In this document: positions 16,118 to 24,794 of the stretch, piece after piece
How the letters are laid out: each line of letters starts with the position of its first letter
How positions within the stretch are numbered: the stretch's first letter is position 1
NCBI GenBank assembly: GCA_964447335.1
Contig: CAYUSA010000009.1
Location: forward strand, 1 to 64,000
Direction: 5' to 3'
Source: HRBIN12 sp964447335
GTDB lineage: Bacteria > Actinomycetota > UBA4738 > HRBIN12
Length of the DNA: 64,000 bases
Position numbers and translations under genes: made by a program
The notes under the pieces: generated by a model
What the model saw: the letters and a program-made list of their open reading frames with translations, nothing else
Told to the model about the DNA's origin: nothing
Database searches by the model: none

Positions 16118-16507
16118 TCACCCGGTGCCGGGCGCGATGACCTGGATCCCTGCGGTCGCCGCCGCTTCGGCGAGGAGCCCGTCGTAGGTGACGAGGCTCG
16201 CGACGTCTTCCCCCAGGCTGAGCGCCGTGGCGACGTGGATCGCATCGAGCGTTCGCAGGCCGACGGGGGCGAGGTCGGCAGCGCCCCGGAGGATGCCGTC
16301 GTCGATGGGGACGAGGGCGATGCCCTCGAGCACCTCCTGCGCGCGGGCGACCCGGCCGCGCGCGCGCCTCACCGCGCGGATGACCTCCGTCCATGCGAGC
16401 GCGCTCGAGATCACCGCCGGATCCGCGCGTACGGCCTCGACCAGCTCCGGCGTCTCGGGCTCTCGCGCCACCAGCTTCACGATCGCGGAGGAGTCGAGGT
16501 AGAGCAC
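16118..16507 (-). CDS. vapC: VapC-type PIN-domain toxin (Phd/VapB partner)
   Basis: A 129-residue PIN-domain ribonuclease with all four acidic motifs: YLDSSAIVKLV (Asp), ALAWTEVIRAVRRA (Glu), RTLDAIHVATALSLG (Asp) and LVTYDGLLAEAA (Asp). It follows its antitoxin by 2 bp. A C-terminal fragment of a close homologue (GEDVTSLVTYDGRV...IAPGTS) survives at 32368-32483, indicating a second, lost copy. Confidence 0.92.
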   Translation of the reverse strand: MLYLDSSAIVKLVAREPETPELVEAVRADPAVISSALAWTEVIRAVRRARGRVARAQEVLEGIALVPIDDGILRGAADLAPVGLRTLDAIHVATALSLGEDVASLVTYDGLLAEAAATAGIQVIAPGTG

Positions 16508-16509
16508 GG

Positions 16510-16788
16510 CTAGAGGCGCTCGGCGCGCTCGGCGAGGAGGGCCGCGCTCGTGCGGGTGGAGGGACGGCCCGGGGGGGGAAGAAGCTCCAAGAGGTCCTTC
16601 CGAGGTGAGGAGACCCGGCCTGCGGCCACCAGTCGAGCGAGCGGGCTCTCCGGCTCACCGAGGGGCGCGAGCACGGCCACCGGCCGCCCATGCTCGGTCA
16701 CCTCGAGCCGTTCGCCCCGCTCCACGCGGCGGAGGTACTTGCTCAGGTTCTGCCGCAGCTCACGGACGCCGACCCGTCGCTCTTCCAT
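16510..16788 (-). CDS. vapB: Phd/VapB-type antitoxin
   Basis: A 92-residue antitoxin of the Phd/YefM family: VGVRELRQNLSKYLRRVERG and VTEHGRPVAVLAPL form the DNA-binding domain, and the Pro-rich tail neutralises the toxin. ATG 16788 is preferred over ATG 16797. TACCTT lies 7 nt upstream, so the mRNA may be leaderless from this codon, and repeats at 16789-16805 look like its operator. Confidence 0.88.
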   Translation of the reverse strand: MEERRVGVRELRQNLSKYLRRVERGERLEVTEHGRPVAVLAPLGEPESPLARLVAAGRVSSPRKDLLELLPPPGRPSTRTSAALLAERAERL

Positions 16789-16805
16789 GTAGCACAAGGT
16801 AGCAC
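16789..16805. promoter_or_regulatory. Tandem GTAGCAC repeats at vapB start
   Basis: GTAGCAC occurs at 16789-16795 and 16799-16805, a 10-bp period (one helical turn) directly upstream of the antitoxin ATG, overlapping the -10-like TACCTT. This is a probable autoregulatory operator. Confidence 0.5.
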
Positions 16806-16875
16806 ATCATGGTCCGGGATCGGAGCGAGCCTATACTCGCGATGTCTGAGCCCAGATGGGAGGGGAGGACCTGCG

Positions 16876-17517
16876 ATGGGAACGGATCCGGGAACCACGG
16901 CCGTCGTCTTGATCGAGTTCCAGAACGACTTCACCTCCGACGGGGGCGCTCTCCACGGCGCCGTCCAAGGGGTCATGGACTCGACGAACATGCTCGAGCA
17001 CGCGAAGCACCTCGTGGACGAGGCCCGGTCGGCGGGCGCGACCATCATCCACGTGCCCATCCGCTTCGCGGAGGGGTACCAGGAGATCACCGATCATCCG
17101 TACGGGATCTTGGCGGGCGTCGTCGACAACAAGGCGTTCGTCAAGGACACGTGGGGCGCCGAGATCGTCGATGACCTCACCCCCATGCCGGATGACATCG
17201 TGATCGAGGGCAAGCGCGGGCTCGACACGTTCGCCAGCACGAACCTCGACTTCATCCTTCGGAGCAAGGGGATCAAGACTGTCGCGCTCGGCGGCTTCCT
17301 CACGAACTGCTGCGTCGAGTCCACCATGCGGAGCGCGTACGAGAAGGGGTTCGACGTGGTCACGCTCACCGACTGCGTCGCGGCCACGTCCGAGGCGGAG
17401 CACGAGAACGCGATCAAGTACGACTACCCGATGTTCTCGCGACCGATGACGTCCACCGCGTTCGTCGGCTCCCTGCAGGGGCATGACGCCGGCGGCGACA
17501 CGAGCCGCGGCTACTGA
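16876..17517 (+). CDS. Isochorismatase-fold cysteine hydrolase
   Basis: A 213-residue hydrolase of the isochorismatase-like family (nicotinamidase, carbamoyl hydrolases and relatives). The catalytic triad is visible: Asp in VLIEFQNDFTS, Lys in IEGKRGLDTF and Cys in GGFLTNCCVESTMRSAYE, with the conserved GFDVVTLTDCVAATS after it. GGGGAGG precedes ATG 16876. The substrate is open; an amide or ureido compound would suit the nitrogen-scavenging neighbours. Confidence 0.9.
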   Translation: MGTDPGTTAVVLIEFQNDFTSDGGALHGAVQGVMDSTNMLEHAKHLVDEARSAGATIIHVPIRFAEGYQEITDHPYGILAGVVDNKAFVKDTWGAEIVDDLTPMPDDIVIEGKRGLDTFASTNLDFILRSKGIKTVALGGFLTNCCVESTMRSAYEKGFDVVTLTDCVAATSEAEHENAIKYDYPMFSRPMTSTAFVGSLQGHDAGGDTSRGY

Positions 17518-17618
17518 GCTCGTCGCCCGCCGCGTCGACGCGCGTCCGCTCGACCGTGGGTCCACCTGAGCCGCGATGTGTCTATCCGCGTGTCCAGATC
17601 GGCGCCGCGGATCGGGTG

Positions 17619-18482
17619 TTAGCCCGCGTCGCGAAAGCCGCGCAGGAACTCCCGGACGGTCGCCACCGCCTCTCGGCGCAGCCGGGCCTTCTCATCATCG
17701 TCGTCCGGGGCGGCGAGGAACGACGCGTACGCGGTGGGTCCATCCTGGCGGACGTCCTGAAAGCGCTCTTCGAGAAGGGCGAGGGCCTCGTCGATCTGAG
17801 GATGCTGCGCTACGGCGCTCGACCTGACTGCGCTTCCCGCGTCACTGGGACCGCCCGCGTGGTTCAGGAGAGTGAAGACGAGGTCGTACGCATCCTTGTT
17901 CTCGTGCCGGTCCTGGAAGGCGAAGATCTTCAGCACCATGTACGGAAGAACATCCGCCACCCGCACCGTGACCTTGGACTGGCCTCCGCCATCGAGGCGC
18001 TCGCCCTCGATGTCGCGCTCGATGAAGTCGTCTCGCACCAGATGTGCGCCGCGGACGTTGAAGGCGCTGAGTTTCGATCCCGTGTACTCGTCCTTGGGGC
18101 GGAAGATGCGGCCGGGTTCCACGTCGTCCGTCTCGCAAAGGAACTCGAGGAGGACGGTGACCCCGTCAACGTCGCGCGCCCACCGGAAGCTCGGCTCCTT
18201 CTGCTCGAAGTGGGCCTTCTCCAGATCGTTCTGCAGAGTGCGGTACGTCTCCGGTGTCTCGTCGCCGAGGGCGAGGCCGATGACCAGGTCGACATCGGTC
18301 GTTCCGACGTGGGCTCGTGCACCTTCGGGGAGCTGCCCAACCAGGTATCTCGGGGCGAGGCCCCCGGCCAGATAGATGCGCTCGCGCCACGGACCGAGGT
18401 CGCCGAGCAACGTGAGCAGGACACGCTCGCAGCGCGCCGTCGTCTCCTCGTCGTAGTCGGTGTGGTGCTCGCGTGGGCTCAA
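17619..18482 (-). CDS. abiEii: AbiEii-type nucleotidyltransferase toxin (module 1)
   Basis: A 287-residue nucleotidyltransferase of the AbiEii family. The NTase signature is in YLAGGLAPRYLVG and GTTDVDLVIGL (GG, then DxD). A later VLKIFAFQDRHENKDAYDLV matches the conserved K...KDAYDL region. AbiEii toxins are proposed to use a nucleotide to inhibit growth and block phage. The start is TTG 18482, which overlaps the AbiEi stop by 4 bp (TTGA). Confidence 0.88.
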   Translation of the reverse strand: MSPREHHTDYDEETTARCERVLLTLLGDLGPWRERIYLAGGLAPRYLVGQLPEGARAHVGTTDVDLVIGLALGDETPETYRTLQNDLEKAHFEQKEPSFRWARDVDGVTVLLEFLCETDDVEPGRIFRPKDEYTGSKLSAFNVRGAHLVRDDFIERDIEGERLDGGGQSKVTVRVADVLPYMVLKIFAFQDRHENKDAYDLVFTLLNHAGGPSDAGSAVRSSAVAQHPQIDEALALLEERFQDVRQDGPTAYASFLAAPDDDDEKARLRREAVATVREFLRGFRDAG

Positions 18483-19531
18483 AACCCGATCACCTCCCGG
18501 CGCAGATTCTCCGCCTGCTCACGCCCGCGGCGCGGGTCGCGGCGCAGATCGGCGTAGAGACGGAAGCGATTGGCCAGCCACAGACCCTTCTTCTTCTCGC
18601 GGTAGACGAGCGGCGTGTCGTCCTTTGCCTGCAGGAACACGACGTTCTGGCCATCAATGACGGGATCTGCCCCTGCACCGTTGTGCAGCTCCTCAGGTGC
18701 CGCTGTCGCTGTCACCCACACGTCGACGATAGGAACCGCCGTGATGAAGGGTGCGACCAGGCTTGCGGCCGCCGCTCCGGTGAGCGCGTACTCGATGCCG
18801 CTGCGTCCGAGGTTGGTGCCCACCGCCTTGATGAGCCGCTGTGGAGTCTGTGCGAGGAGGTAGGCCGGCGTCCGCGTCGCGCGCTCAACGTTCTCCTCGG
18901 CCCACAGGTCGAGCAGGGCGGTCGGGTCGGTGACTCGCCGCACACGCTTGGGACCGGTGCCCTGTGCCGCGACGATCCCTTCTGTCTCCAGGCGAGCGAG
19001 AACGCGGTGTGTCAGGGCGCCCGACACCTGCCCCTCTTGGGCGAGGTCCTTGACCTGCCATGCGCGGTCGGGGTGGAGCAAGAGTGCCTGAGCGACGACT
19101 CCGGCCTTGCCCTTCAGGCGTGTCGGCGGGGTGTCTCCGGCCCTCTGCTCCGGCCGTCGGTGGCCTTCCAGATGGAAGAGAAGGCCGGGCAGCTCGATAT
19201 GGGCGTTCCCGAGACCATCGATGACGGCGATACCGTGCTCCTCCAGGATCTTCCGAGCTTCCGCGGTGGTCTGGCCTGCGATGAGCAGAACGGGCACATC
19301 CGGCCGTTCGTGGGCGTAGTGCACGAGCTGCCAGGCCGTGGCCGGGTTGGCGCGCCGTTTGAAGTCGACGGCGACCGGGACACGGTTGCCGGCGAAACGA
19401 AGGATGGTGTCGACCGCGCGATCCGCACCGCCAGGCTTGGCCATCACGGCCAGGCCGGGGATCCCCCGTAGGATGCGGAGAGCCGCGGCCTCGAACGGGC
19501 CCTCCAGATTCACAAGTGCATGCTTATTCAC
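18479..19531 (-). CDS. abiEi: AbiEi-like antitoxin with N-terminal nuclease-fold-like region (module 1)
   Basis: A 350-residue protein. Residues 1-125 look like a restriction-endonuclease-type fold (FAGNRVPVAVDFKRRANP, then GIAVIDGLGNAHIELPGL). Residues ~140-200 hold a winged helix (VKDLAQEGQVSGALTHRVLA), and the C-terminal half has GIEYALTGAAAASLVAPF, shared with the gene at 42792-43829. The start is set to GTG 19531 because ATGACA-17 nt-TATATT places a promoter directly upstream; the longer ATG 19570 would itself be the -35 box. It overlaps the toxin gene by 4 bp. Confidence 0.82.
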   Translation of the reverse strand: MNKHALVNLEGPFEAAALRILRGIPGLAVMAKPGGADRAVDTILRFAGNRVPVAVDFKRRANPATAWQLVHYAHERPDVPVLLIAGQTTAEARKILEEHGIAVIDGLGNAHIELPGLLFHLEGHRRPEQRAGDTPPTRLKGKAGVVAQALLLHPDRAWQVKDLAQEGQVSGALTHRVLARLETEGIVAAQGTGPKRVRRVTDPTALLDLWAEENVERATRTPAYLLAQTPQRLIKAVGTNLGRSGIEYALTGAAAASLVAPFITAVPIVDVWVTATAAPEELHNGAGADPVIDGQNVVFLQAKDDTPLVYREKKKGLWLANRFRLYADLRRDPRRGREQAENLRREVIGF

Positions 19532-19570
19532 AACGTCTATGAATATAGCCGATTCTGTGAAACGTGTCAT
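19527..19570 (-). promoter_or_regulatory. Near-leaderless promoter and inverted repeat of AbiE module 1
   Basis: On the minus strand ATGACA (19570-19565), a 17-bp spacer and TATATT (19547-19542) lie 10 nt before the GTG start. TTCACA (19527-19532) and TGTGAA (19556-19561) form an inverted repeat that brackets the -10, a likely AbiEi-binding site. Confidence 0.6.
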
Positions 19571-19806
19571 CTTGGCCGCGTCGGGCAAGGGCCCGCGCAA
19601 CCGCCGCACCCAGGACGGGCCCCGCGGAGAGCCCGGAGACTCGGTGCACGAAGACGAGCGATCGCAGTGAGGCGGGGCTACAGCGGCTTGTAGGGCGTGA
19701 CTGCGACACGCGGTTTGGCTGACCTTGTGTCGCGGGGAGATCGGACCGGGTGCTAGCGTGCCTGGATGAGGGTCGACGCGGTCGTGGAACCGGCCGGCGC
19801 GCGGCC

Positions 19807-20541
19807 GTGAACGCGGTGCCGACCCCGCCGCTGTGGGTGACGAGCGCGGGAACGATGGACGCGATCGCCGCGGTCGATCCGGAGGTCGCCGCGGCAGCGT
19901 TCGGATCCGATCACGCGATCGCGCTCGGTGGTCGTCCCGGTGCCATCGCGGGCAGGTCGTGGGCGAGTTGCGCCCGGTTCGAGGCGGACGCGACCTCGCG
20001 AGCGATCGGCGCCGACGTCCGGGTCGCGATGTACGACCCGGAACGGTGGCGGCACACGCCCGCCGAGGAGCAGCGCGATCCGCTCGGCGCGATGGCGCGG
20101 TTCGGCGACGTCGCCCGGCGGCATGGGTACGTGTGCATGATCACCCCGCACCCGGGTCTCGTGTCGGTCACGGGGAGCACGCTCGCCCGAGACGCCGATG
20201 AGACCGAGGAGGCGGCGTACGAACGCTCGGGCATCACGGAGGTCGCCGCGCGCGCGGCCGACATCGTCGAGACCCAGGCGCAGCGCCTCCAGGACCGTCC
20301 CGATGCCTACCGCAGCCTCGTGTCGGCCACCGCGGCTCGGGCTCGAGGCGTGAACCCGTCGGTGCTCGTCCTGTCGGGGCTCTCGACCTCACCCGGCTTC
20401 CCGGCCACGCCGCAGATGCTGCTCGACGCGTGGGCGAGCGTGGCGGACGTCGTCGACGGGCACTACCTCTCGCTCGCGAAGGGGCGCTACCCGGAGGTGA
20501 TGGCCGCGTTCCTTCGGTCGGTGCTCGGGTCGGACCGGTGA
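19807..20541 (+). CDS. Conserved-looking protein of unknown function
   Basis: A protein of about 244 residues starting VNAVPTPPLWVTSAGTMDAI. It contains ADVRVAMYDPERWRHTPAEE, RFGDVARRHGYVCMITPHPG and VLVLSGLSTSPGFPATPQML, all with coding-like composition. I do not recognise a catalytic family; the alternating beta/alpha pattern could be a TIM-barrel-like fold. GTG 19750 is an alternative start, 19 codons upstream with GGGGAG before it. It stands alone between AbiE module 1 and carbamate kinase. Confidence 0.65.
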   Translation: MNAVPTPPLWVTSAGTMDAIAAVDPEVAAAAFGSDHAIALGGRPGAIAGRSWASCARFEADATSRAIGADVRVAMYDPERWRHTPAEEQRDPLGAMARFGDVARRHGYVCMITPHPGLVSVTGSTLARDADETEEAAYERSGITEVAARAADIVETQAQRLQDRPDAYRSLVSATAARARGVNPSVLVLSGLSTSPGFPATPQMLLDAWASVADVVDGHYLSLAKGRYPEVMAAFLRSVLGSDR

Positions 20542-20886
20542 GCGGACGGTTTCGGCGCGTCACGATCGGGCACCGCCCGAACGCGTGGCGTTCGTGACGA
20601 GCGGCCGCGTGAGAACAGGTTCAATGAACCGCGTGTCGCTCTGAGTTGCGGCGGCCACAACTGCCGCGAGGGTGCCGACGTCGGCGCGACAGAGGATCAC
20701 GCCGCCGAGACCTCCTCCTCACCCGGCGAGTAGCGTGCCCCCTGCGCGACCAGGCTGCACGCGGGGAAGCCGCCCGCCGGCTTCAGGAAGGTCCGAGGGT
20801 CAGGCGTCCCACCTGCGAAGATGAGGAGCTTCGCCGGACACGACATCATTGCCTCGAGGGGTCGGAGCGGGAGGAGTCCACCGGCG
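20542..20886. other. Intergenic stretch with one palindrome
   Basis: I see no convincing gene in these 345 bp. The only structure noted is GGTTCA-A-TGAACC at 20618-20630, a perfect 6-bp inverted repeat. A variant (GGTTC-AAC-GAACC) occurs at 46079-46091, also followed by GCG. Confidence 0.4.
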
Positions 20887-21843
20887 ATGGGTGAACGAAC
20901 GGCGGTCGTCGCGATCGGCGGCAACTCGCTGATCAAGGACACGATGCACCAGACGGTGCGCGATCAGTACATCGCGGCCGGCGAGACGTGCGTCCATATC
21001 GCCGGGATGATCCGCGACGGCTGGAACGTGGTGATCACGCACGGCAACGGTCCGCAGGTCGGGTTCATCCTGCGCCGGTCCGAGCTCGCCGCCCACGAGC
21101 TGCACGAGGTCCCGCTCGACGTGTGCGGGGCCGACACGCAGGGTGCGATCGGCTACGCGCTCCAGCAGAACCTCTACAACGACTTCGCCCGGCTCGGTAT
21201 GGACAGGCGCGTCGTGACCGTCATCACGCAGACCGAGGTGGCGGCGGACGACCCGGCCTTCGACGACCCGACGAAGCCCATCGGCTCGTACATGGACGCC
21301 GAGCAGGCCGCCCGCCGCCGGGAGGAGGACGGCTGGAGCGTGGTCGAGGACGCCGGCCGCGGATGGCGCCGCGTCGTGGCGTCGCCGGCGCCGAAGCGGA
21401 TCGTCGAGGAGGGCGTGATCCGGGACCTGCTGAACGACGGGGTCGTCGTCATCGCGGTCGGCGGCGGCGGGATCCCCGTGGTCGCGGACGCGAACGGGGA
21501 CCTGCGCGGCGTCCCCGCGGTCATCGACAAGGACCGCGCGTCCTCGCTCCTCGCGTCCTCGCTCGGAGCGGAGCTCTTCGTGATCAGCACGTCGATCGAG
21601 AAGGTCGCGCTCCGGTTCGGCACGCCGGAGCAGCAGTGGGTCGATCACCTCACACCGGAGGAGGCCCGGCGGTACCTGGCCGAGGGCACGCACTTCGCCA
21701 AGGGCAGCATGGCCCCGAAGATCGAGGCGGCGGTCGCGTTCGTGGAGGCAACCGGCGGCACGGCCGTGATCACAAATCCCGAGAGCGTCGCCCGCGCGCT
21801 GGCGGGCGAGACGGGCACGCGGATCGGTTCGGCGGGAGGATGA
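20887..21843 (+). CDS. arcC: Carbamate kinase
   Basis: A 318-residue amino-acid-kinase-fold protein that makes ATP from carbamoyl phosphate. Hallmarks are VVAIGGNSLI at the start, VITHGNGPQVGF, VCGADTQGAIGY, VVIAVGGGGIPV and ALRFGTPEQQ. Length is standard. Upstream GGGAGGAG serves as RBS for ATG 20887. Because the next ORF is a xanthine-dehydrogenase-type fragment, it may belong to purine or ureide catabolism rather than arginine fermentation, which is inference. Confidence 0.93.
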   Translation: MGERTAVVAIGGNSLIKDTMHQTVRDQYIAAGETCVHIAGMIRDGWNVVITHGNGPQVGFILRRSELAAHELHEVPLDVCGADTQGAIGYALQQNLYNDFARLGMDRRVVTVITQTEVAADDPAFDDPTKPIGSYMDAEQAARRREEDGWSVVEDAGRGWRRVVASPAPKRIVEEGVIRDLLNDGVVVIAVGGGGIPVVADANGDLRGVPAVIDKDRASSLLASSLGAELFVISTSIEKVALRFGTPEQQWVDHLTPEEARRYLAEGTHFAKGSMAPKIEAAVAFVEATGGTAVITNPESVARALAGETGTRIGSAGG

Positions 21844-22170
21844 GCGGGTACTCGATGGTACGGATGACGACACGCGCCGAGAAGCACGCGAGACCCTCAC
21901 GCTGGACGGACGGGAGGTCTCGGCCGAGGTTCGCCCGGGCATGAGCCTGCTCAAGCTCCTGCGGGAGGAGCTCGGCGTGACCTCGGCGAAGGACGTGTGC
22001 GCGCCCGAGGGCTCGTGCGGCGCGTGCGCCGTGCTGATCGACGGCAAGGCCGTGTGGTCTCCTGCGCCCAGAAGGCCGAGCGCGCCGCGGCAGTACAGCC
22101 GCAGGCGCCGGTGCCTGTGCTGATCCAGCGCGAGGTTACACCCGGCCCTCGCGCCTGTGAATCCAGCTGA
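21840..22170 (+). pseudogene. Fragment of [2Fe-2S] subunit of xanthine/CO dehydrogenase-type hydroxylase
   Basis: One frame encodes LTLDGREVSAEVRPGMSLLK followed by the plant-ferredoxin-type cluster motif CAPEGSCGACAVLIDGKAV, then shifts by two bases at 22053-22056 (a duplicated TG) where SCAQKAERAAAV would continue. The ORF ends at 22170, so only about 90 of several hundred residues are left. The start overlaps the arcC stop but is out of frame with the domain. It was probably once the gene after arcC. The defence island begins right after it. Confidence 0.75.
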
Positions 22171-22331
22171 CGCGCGGTCCGCACAACCGTGTGTCGTTCC
22201 GGTACCACGGGCTCGCCGACCGGCGATCGACCAGGGCCACCTGGGCGGTGGGCGGGCTGCTCGACGACGCGAGAGCGGCATTGCGATCGTCCCCAGCCGC
22301 GGCACGATCGACGCCTCTTCTTGCCCTTCAA

Positions 22332-22343
22332 TACAATCGCGAC
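22332..22343 (+). promoter_or_regulatory. Leaderless -10 element of hsdR
   Basis: TACAAT at 22332-22337 is followed by 6 nt and the hsdR ATG at 22344, the spacing of actinobacterial leaderless transcripts. No clear -35 is seen 17 bp upstream, and no Shine-Dalgarno precedes the ATG. Confidence 0.5.
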
Positions 22344-24704
22344 ATGGCGAACCTCGGTCCTCTGGAGGCTTCTACCTGTAAGGACTACGTCGTCCCACTG
22401 CTCAAGGCGGCAGGCTGGTCGGATGAGCAGATCGTCGAGCAGTTCCCCGTGACCGACGGCCGGATTATCCCCGGAGTGAAGGGGCACCGCAGAGAGAAGC
22501 CGCTACGCGCCGACTATCTCTTGGAGTATCGGCCGGGCCTTGCGGTCGCGGTCGTCGAAGCCAAGCGCGAGTACAAGCTTCCGACGGACGGCCTGCAGCA
22601 GGGAAAGCGCTACGCGCAGATGCTCGATCTGCCGCTCGCCTACTCGACGAACGGCAAGGGCATCGTCGAACACGACTTCGACACAGGTGCGGAAACGAAC
22701 CCTGCCAAGTTCCCGACCCCACAAGAAGCCTGGGACAGATATCGCTCTTACCAGGGGATCACTCCAGCGGCTGAGGAGATCCTCACGCTGCCGTTCAACC
22801 GCGATCTTCGGCGTCCGGACGGTGCCGTCAAGGAGCCCCGCTACTACCAGCGGGTCGCGATCGACCGTGTCCACGCATCGGTGGTGGCCGGGAACAAGCG
22901 CGCCTTGCTCACCATGGCGACCGGCACCGGCAAGACCTTCGTTGCCATGCAGATCGTATGGAAGCTTTGGCGACATGCCTGGCCCGAAGGCCGCAAGCCG
23001 CGCGTCCTCTATCTCGCGGACCGGAACATCCTCGTGGACCAACCGATCCAGCGTGAATTCCTGCCCGTCTTCGGCAACGCGATCTGGAAGATCAAGGGCG
23101 CGGCCAAGACGAGCCGCGAGATCTACTTCGCCCTGTATCAGTCGCTCGCGGATTCCGGCGACAGTCTCGGGATCTTCCGCGACTATCCGGCGGACTACTT
23201 CGATCTCGTCGTCGTCGATGAGTGTCACCGCGGCAGCGCCAAGGACGACTCGAGCTGGCGGGCGATCCTGGATCACTTCGCTCCGGCCACGCAGCTGGGT
23301 CTCACAGCCACGCCCAAACGCGACGACAACGTCGATACGTACGCCTACTTCGGCGACCCGCTCTACACCTACTCACTTGCGCAGGGGATCGAAGACGGCT
23401 TCCTCGCTCCCTACCGGGTCCGGCGTGTCGTCCTTAGCGCGGATGCGTACGGATGGAGTCCTGATGAAGGGCAGCTCGACCTCTTCGGCAAGGAGATCCC
23501 TGCCGGCCTCTACGAAACGCGAGACTTCGAACGCGTCGTGTCCCTGCTAACCCGCACTCAGGCGGCGGCGCATCACCTCACCGAGTACATGAAGCGAACC
23601 GACCGGATGGCGAAGACCGTTGTGTTCTGCGTCGATCAGGAACACGCGGACCAGATGCGAGCGGCGCTTCACAAGGAGAATGAGGATCTTGCAAGGCAGC
23701 ACCCGAACTACGTTGCCCGCATCGTCTCCGACGAAGGCGATGTCGGCGATGAGCTCCTCGGGTATTTCGCAGATCCGGAATCCGAAGAGCCGGTCATCGT
23801 CACGACGTCGCGTTTGCTCTCCACCGGTGTGGACATGCCCGCCGTCAAGAACATCGTGCTGTTCAAGCCGATCGGCTCGATCGTCGACTTCAAGCAGATC
23901 ATCGGCCGCGGGACGCGCATCTACGAGGACGTCGACAAGCTCAGCTTCGAGATCATCGACTACTCGGGGGCAACGCGGCTGTTCGAAGACCCGGAGTTCG
24001 ACGGTCCTGCCGAGCGCGTCGCGACCGAAGAGATCGATGAGAACGGCGACGTTCAGGTAGAGCTGGTTGTAGCCGAACCCGAGCAGCCGTTCGGGGAACC
24101 CGGCGAACTGGATGAAGAAGAGGTCGCAGAAGAGGCCCGCGAGAAGCTCTACGTTGGCGACGCGCCCGTATACCTCGTGGCCGAGGGATACCGGATCCTC
24201 GACCCCGCCACCGGCAAGCTGAAGCTCGTCGAGTACGCCGACTACGTGAAGGACCAAGTACGGATCCTGTTCGAGGGTCATGCCGAACTTCTGGGACGCT
24301 GGCGAACGCACGAGGGACGGGAAGAGATCAAGGAGCTGCTGGCCGAGCGAGGAGTGTTCCTTCAAGAGGTGGCGGAGCAATCGCACCTGGAGGAGCTCGA
24401 CCCGCTCGATGTTCTTGCCCATCTGGCCTGGAACAGCCCGGCCGCGAGCCGGCGGGACCGCGCCCGCAGGGTGCGAAATGCGAACTTCCTCGAAACCTTC
24501 CAGCCCCAGGCTCGAGAAGTGCTGGAGCTGCTGCTTGAGAAGTACGCGGAGTTCGGTGTCTCGCAGCTCGATGACCTGGAGGTCCTGATGGTCCCGCCGC
24601 TGAACGAGCTCGGAACCCCCGTTGAGATCGCCGCCCGGTTCGGCGGTCCGGCCAAGCTTCAGGAAGCCGTTGACCGCATGGAGCAGCTCCTCTACGCTGC
24701 GTGA
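22344..24704 (+). CDS. hsdR: Type I restriction enzyme, R (translocase/nuclease) subunit
   Basis: A 786-residue HsdR. The N-terminal nuclease domain carries LRADYLLEY and AVAVVEAKREYK (PD-(D/E)xK pattern). A superfamily 2 helicase follows: Walker A MATGTGKTFVAM, DECH box VVVDECHRGS, LGLTATPKR, and motif VI region QIIGRGTRIYEDVDK. The C-terminal part would bind HsdM. It cuts DNA lacking the host methylation after translocation. The start at ATG 22344 fits the leaderless promoter. It is the first gene of an operon that also contains an AbiE pair, hsdM, hsdS and a PIN gene. Confidence 0.94.
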   Translation: MANLGPLEASTCKDYVVPLLKAAGWSDEQIVEQFPVTDGRIIPGVKGHRREKPLRADYLLEYRPGLAVAVVEAKREYKLPTDGLQQGKRYAQMLDLPLAYSTNGKGIVEHDFDTGAETNPAKFPTPQEAWDRYRSYQGITPAAEEILTLPFNRDLRRPDGAVKEPRYYQRVAIDRVHASVVAGNKRALLTMATGTGKTFVAMQIVWKLWRHAWPEGRKPRVLYLADRNILVDQPIQREFLPVFGNAIWKIKGAAKTSREIYFALYQSLADSGDSLGIFRDYPADYFDLVVVDECHRGSAKDDSSWRAILDHFAPATQLGLTATPKRDDNVDTYAYFGDPLYTYSLAQGIEDGFLAPYRVRRVVLSADAYGWSPDEGQLDLFGKEIPAGLYETRDFERVVSLLTRTQAAAHHLTEYMKRTDRMAKTVVFCVDQEHADQMRAALHKENEDLARQHPNYVARIVSDEGDVGDELLGYFADPESEEPVIVTTSRLLSTGVDMPAVKNIVLFKPIGSIVDFKQIIGRGTRIYEDVDKLSFEIIDYSGATRLFEDPEFDGPAERVATEEIDENGDVQVELVVAEPEQPFGEPGELDEEEVAEEAREKLYVGDAPVYLVAEGYRILDPATGKLKLVEYADYVKDQVRILFEGHAELLGRWRTHEGREEIKELLAERGVFLQEVAEQSHLEELDPLDVLAHLAWNSPAASRRDRARRVRNANFLETFQPQAREVLELLLEKYAEFGVSQLDDLEVLMVPPLNELGTPVEIAARFGGPAKLQEAVDRMEQLLYAA

Positions 24705-24740
24705 TATGCCTCAGGAGTGCACGAACCTATATCGAATCTA

Positions 24741-24794
24741 TAGTTCTGCGTAGCCACCTTGTCAGAGAACTAAAGATTCCGTATAGTTACACGC
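24741..24794 (+). promoter_or_regulatory. Strong leaderless promoter with inverted repeat for AbiE module 2
   Basis: TTGTCA (24759-24764), a 17-bp spacer and TATAGT (24782-24787) lie 7 nt before the abiEi ATG (24795). TAGTTCT (24741-24747) and AGAACTA (24766-24772) form a perfect 7-bp inverted repeat around the -35. Strength and position suggest AbiEi autoregulation of a promoter internal to the hsd operon. Confidence 0.7.
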
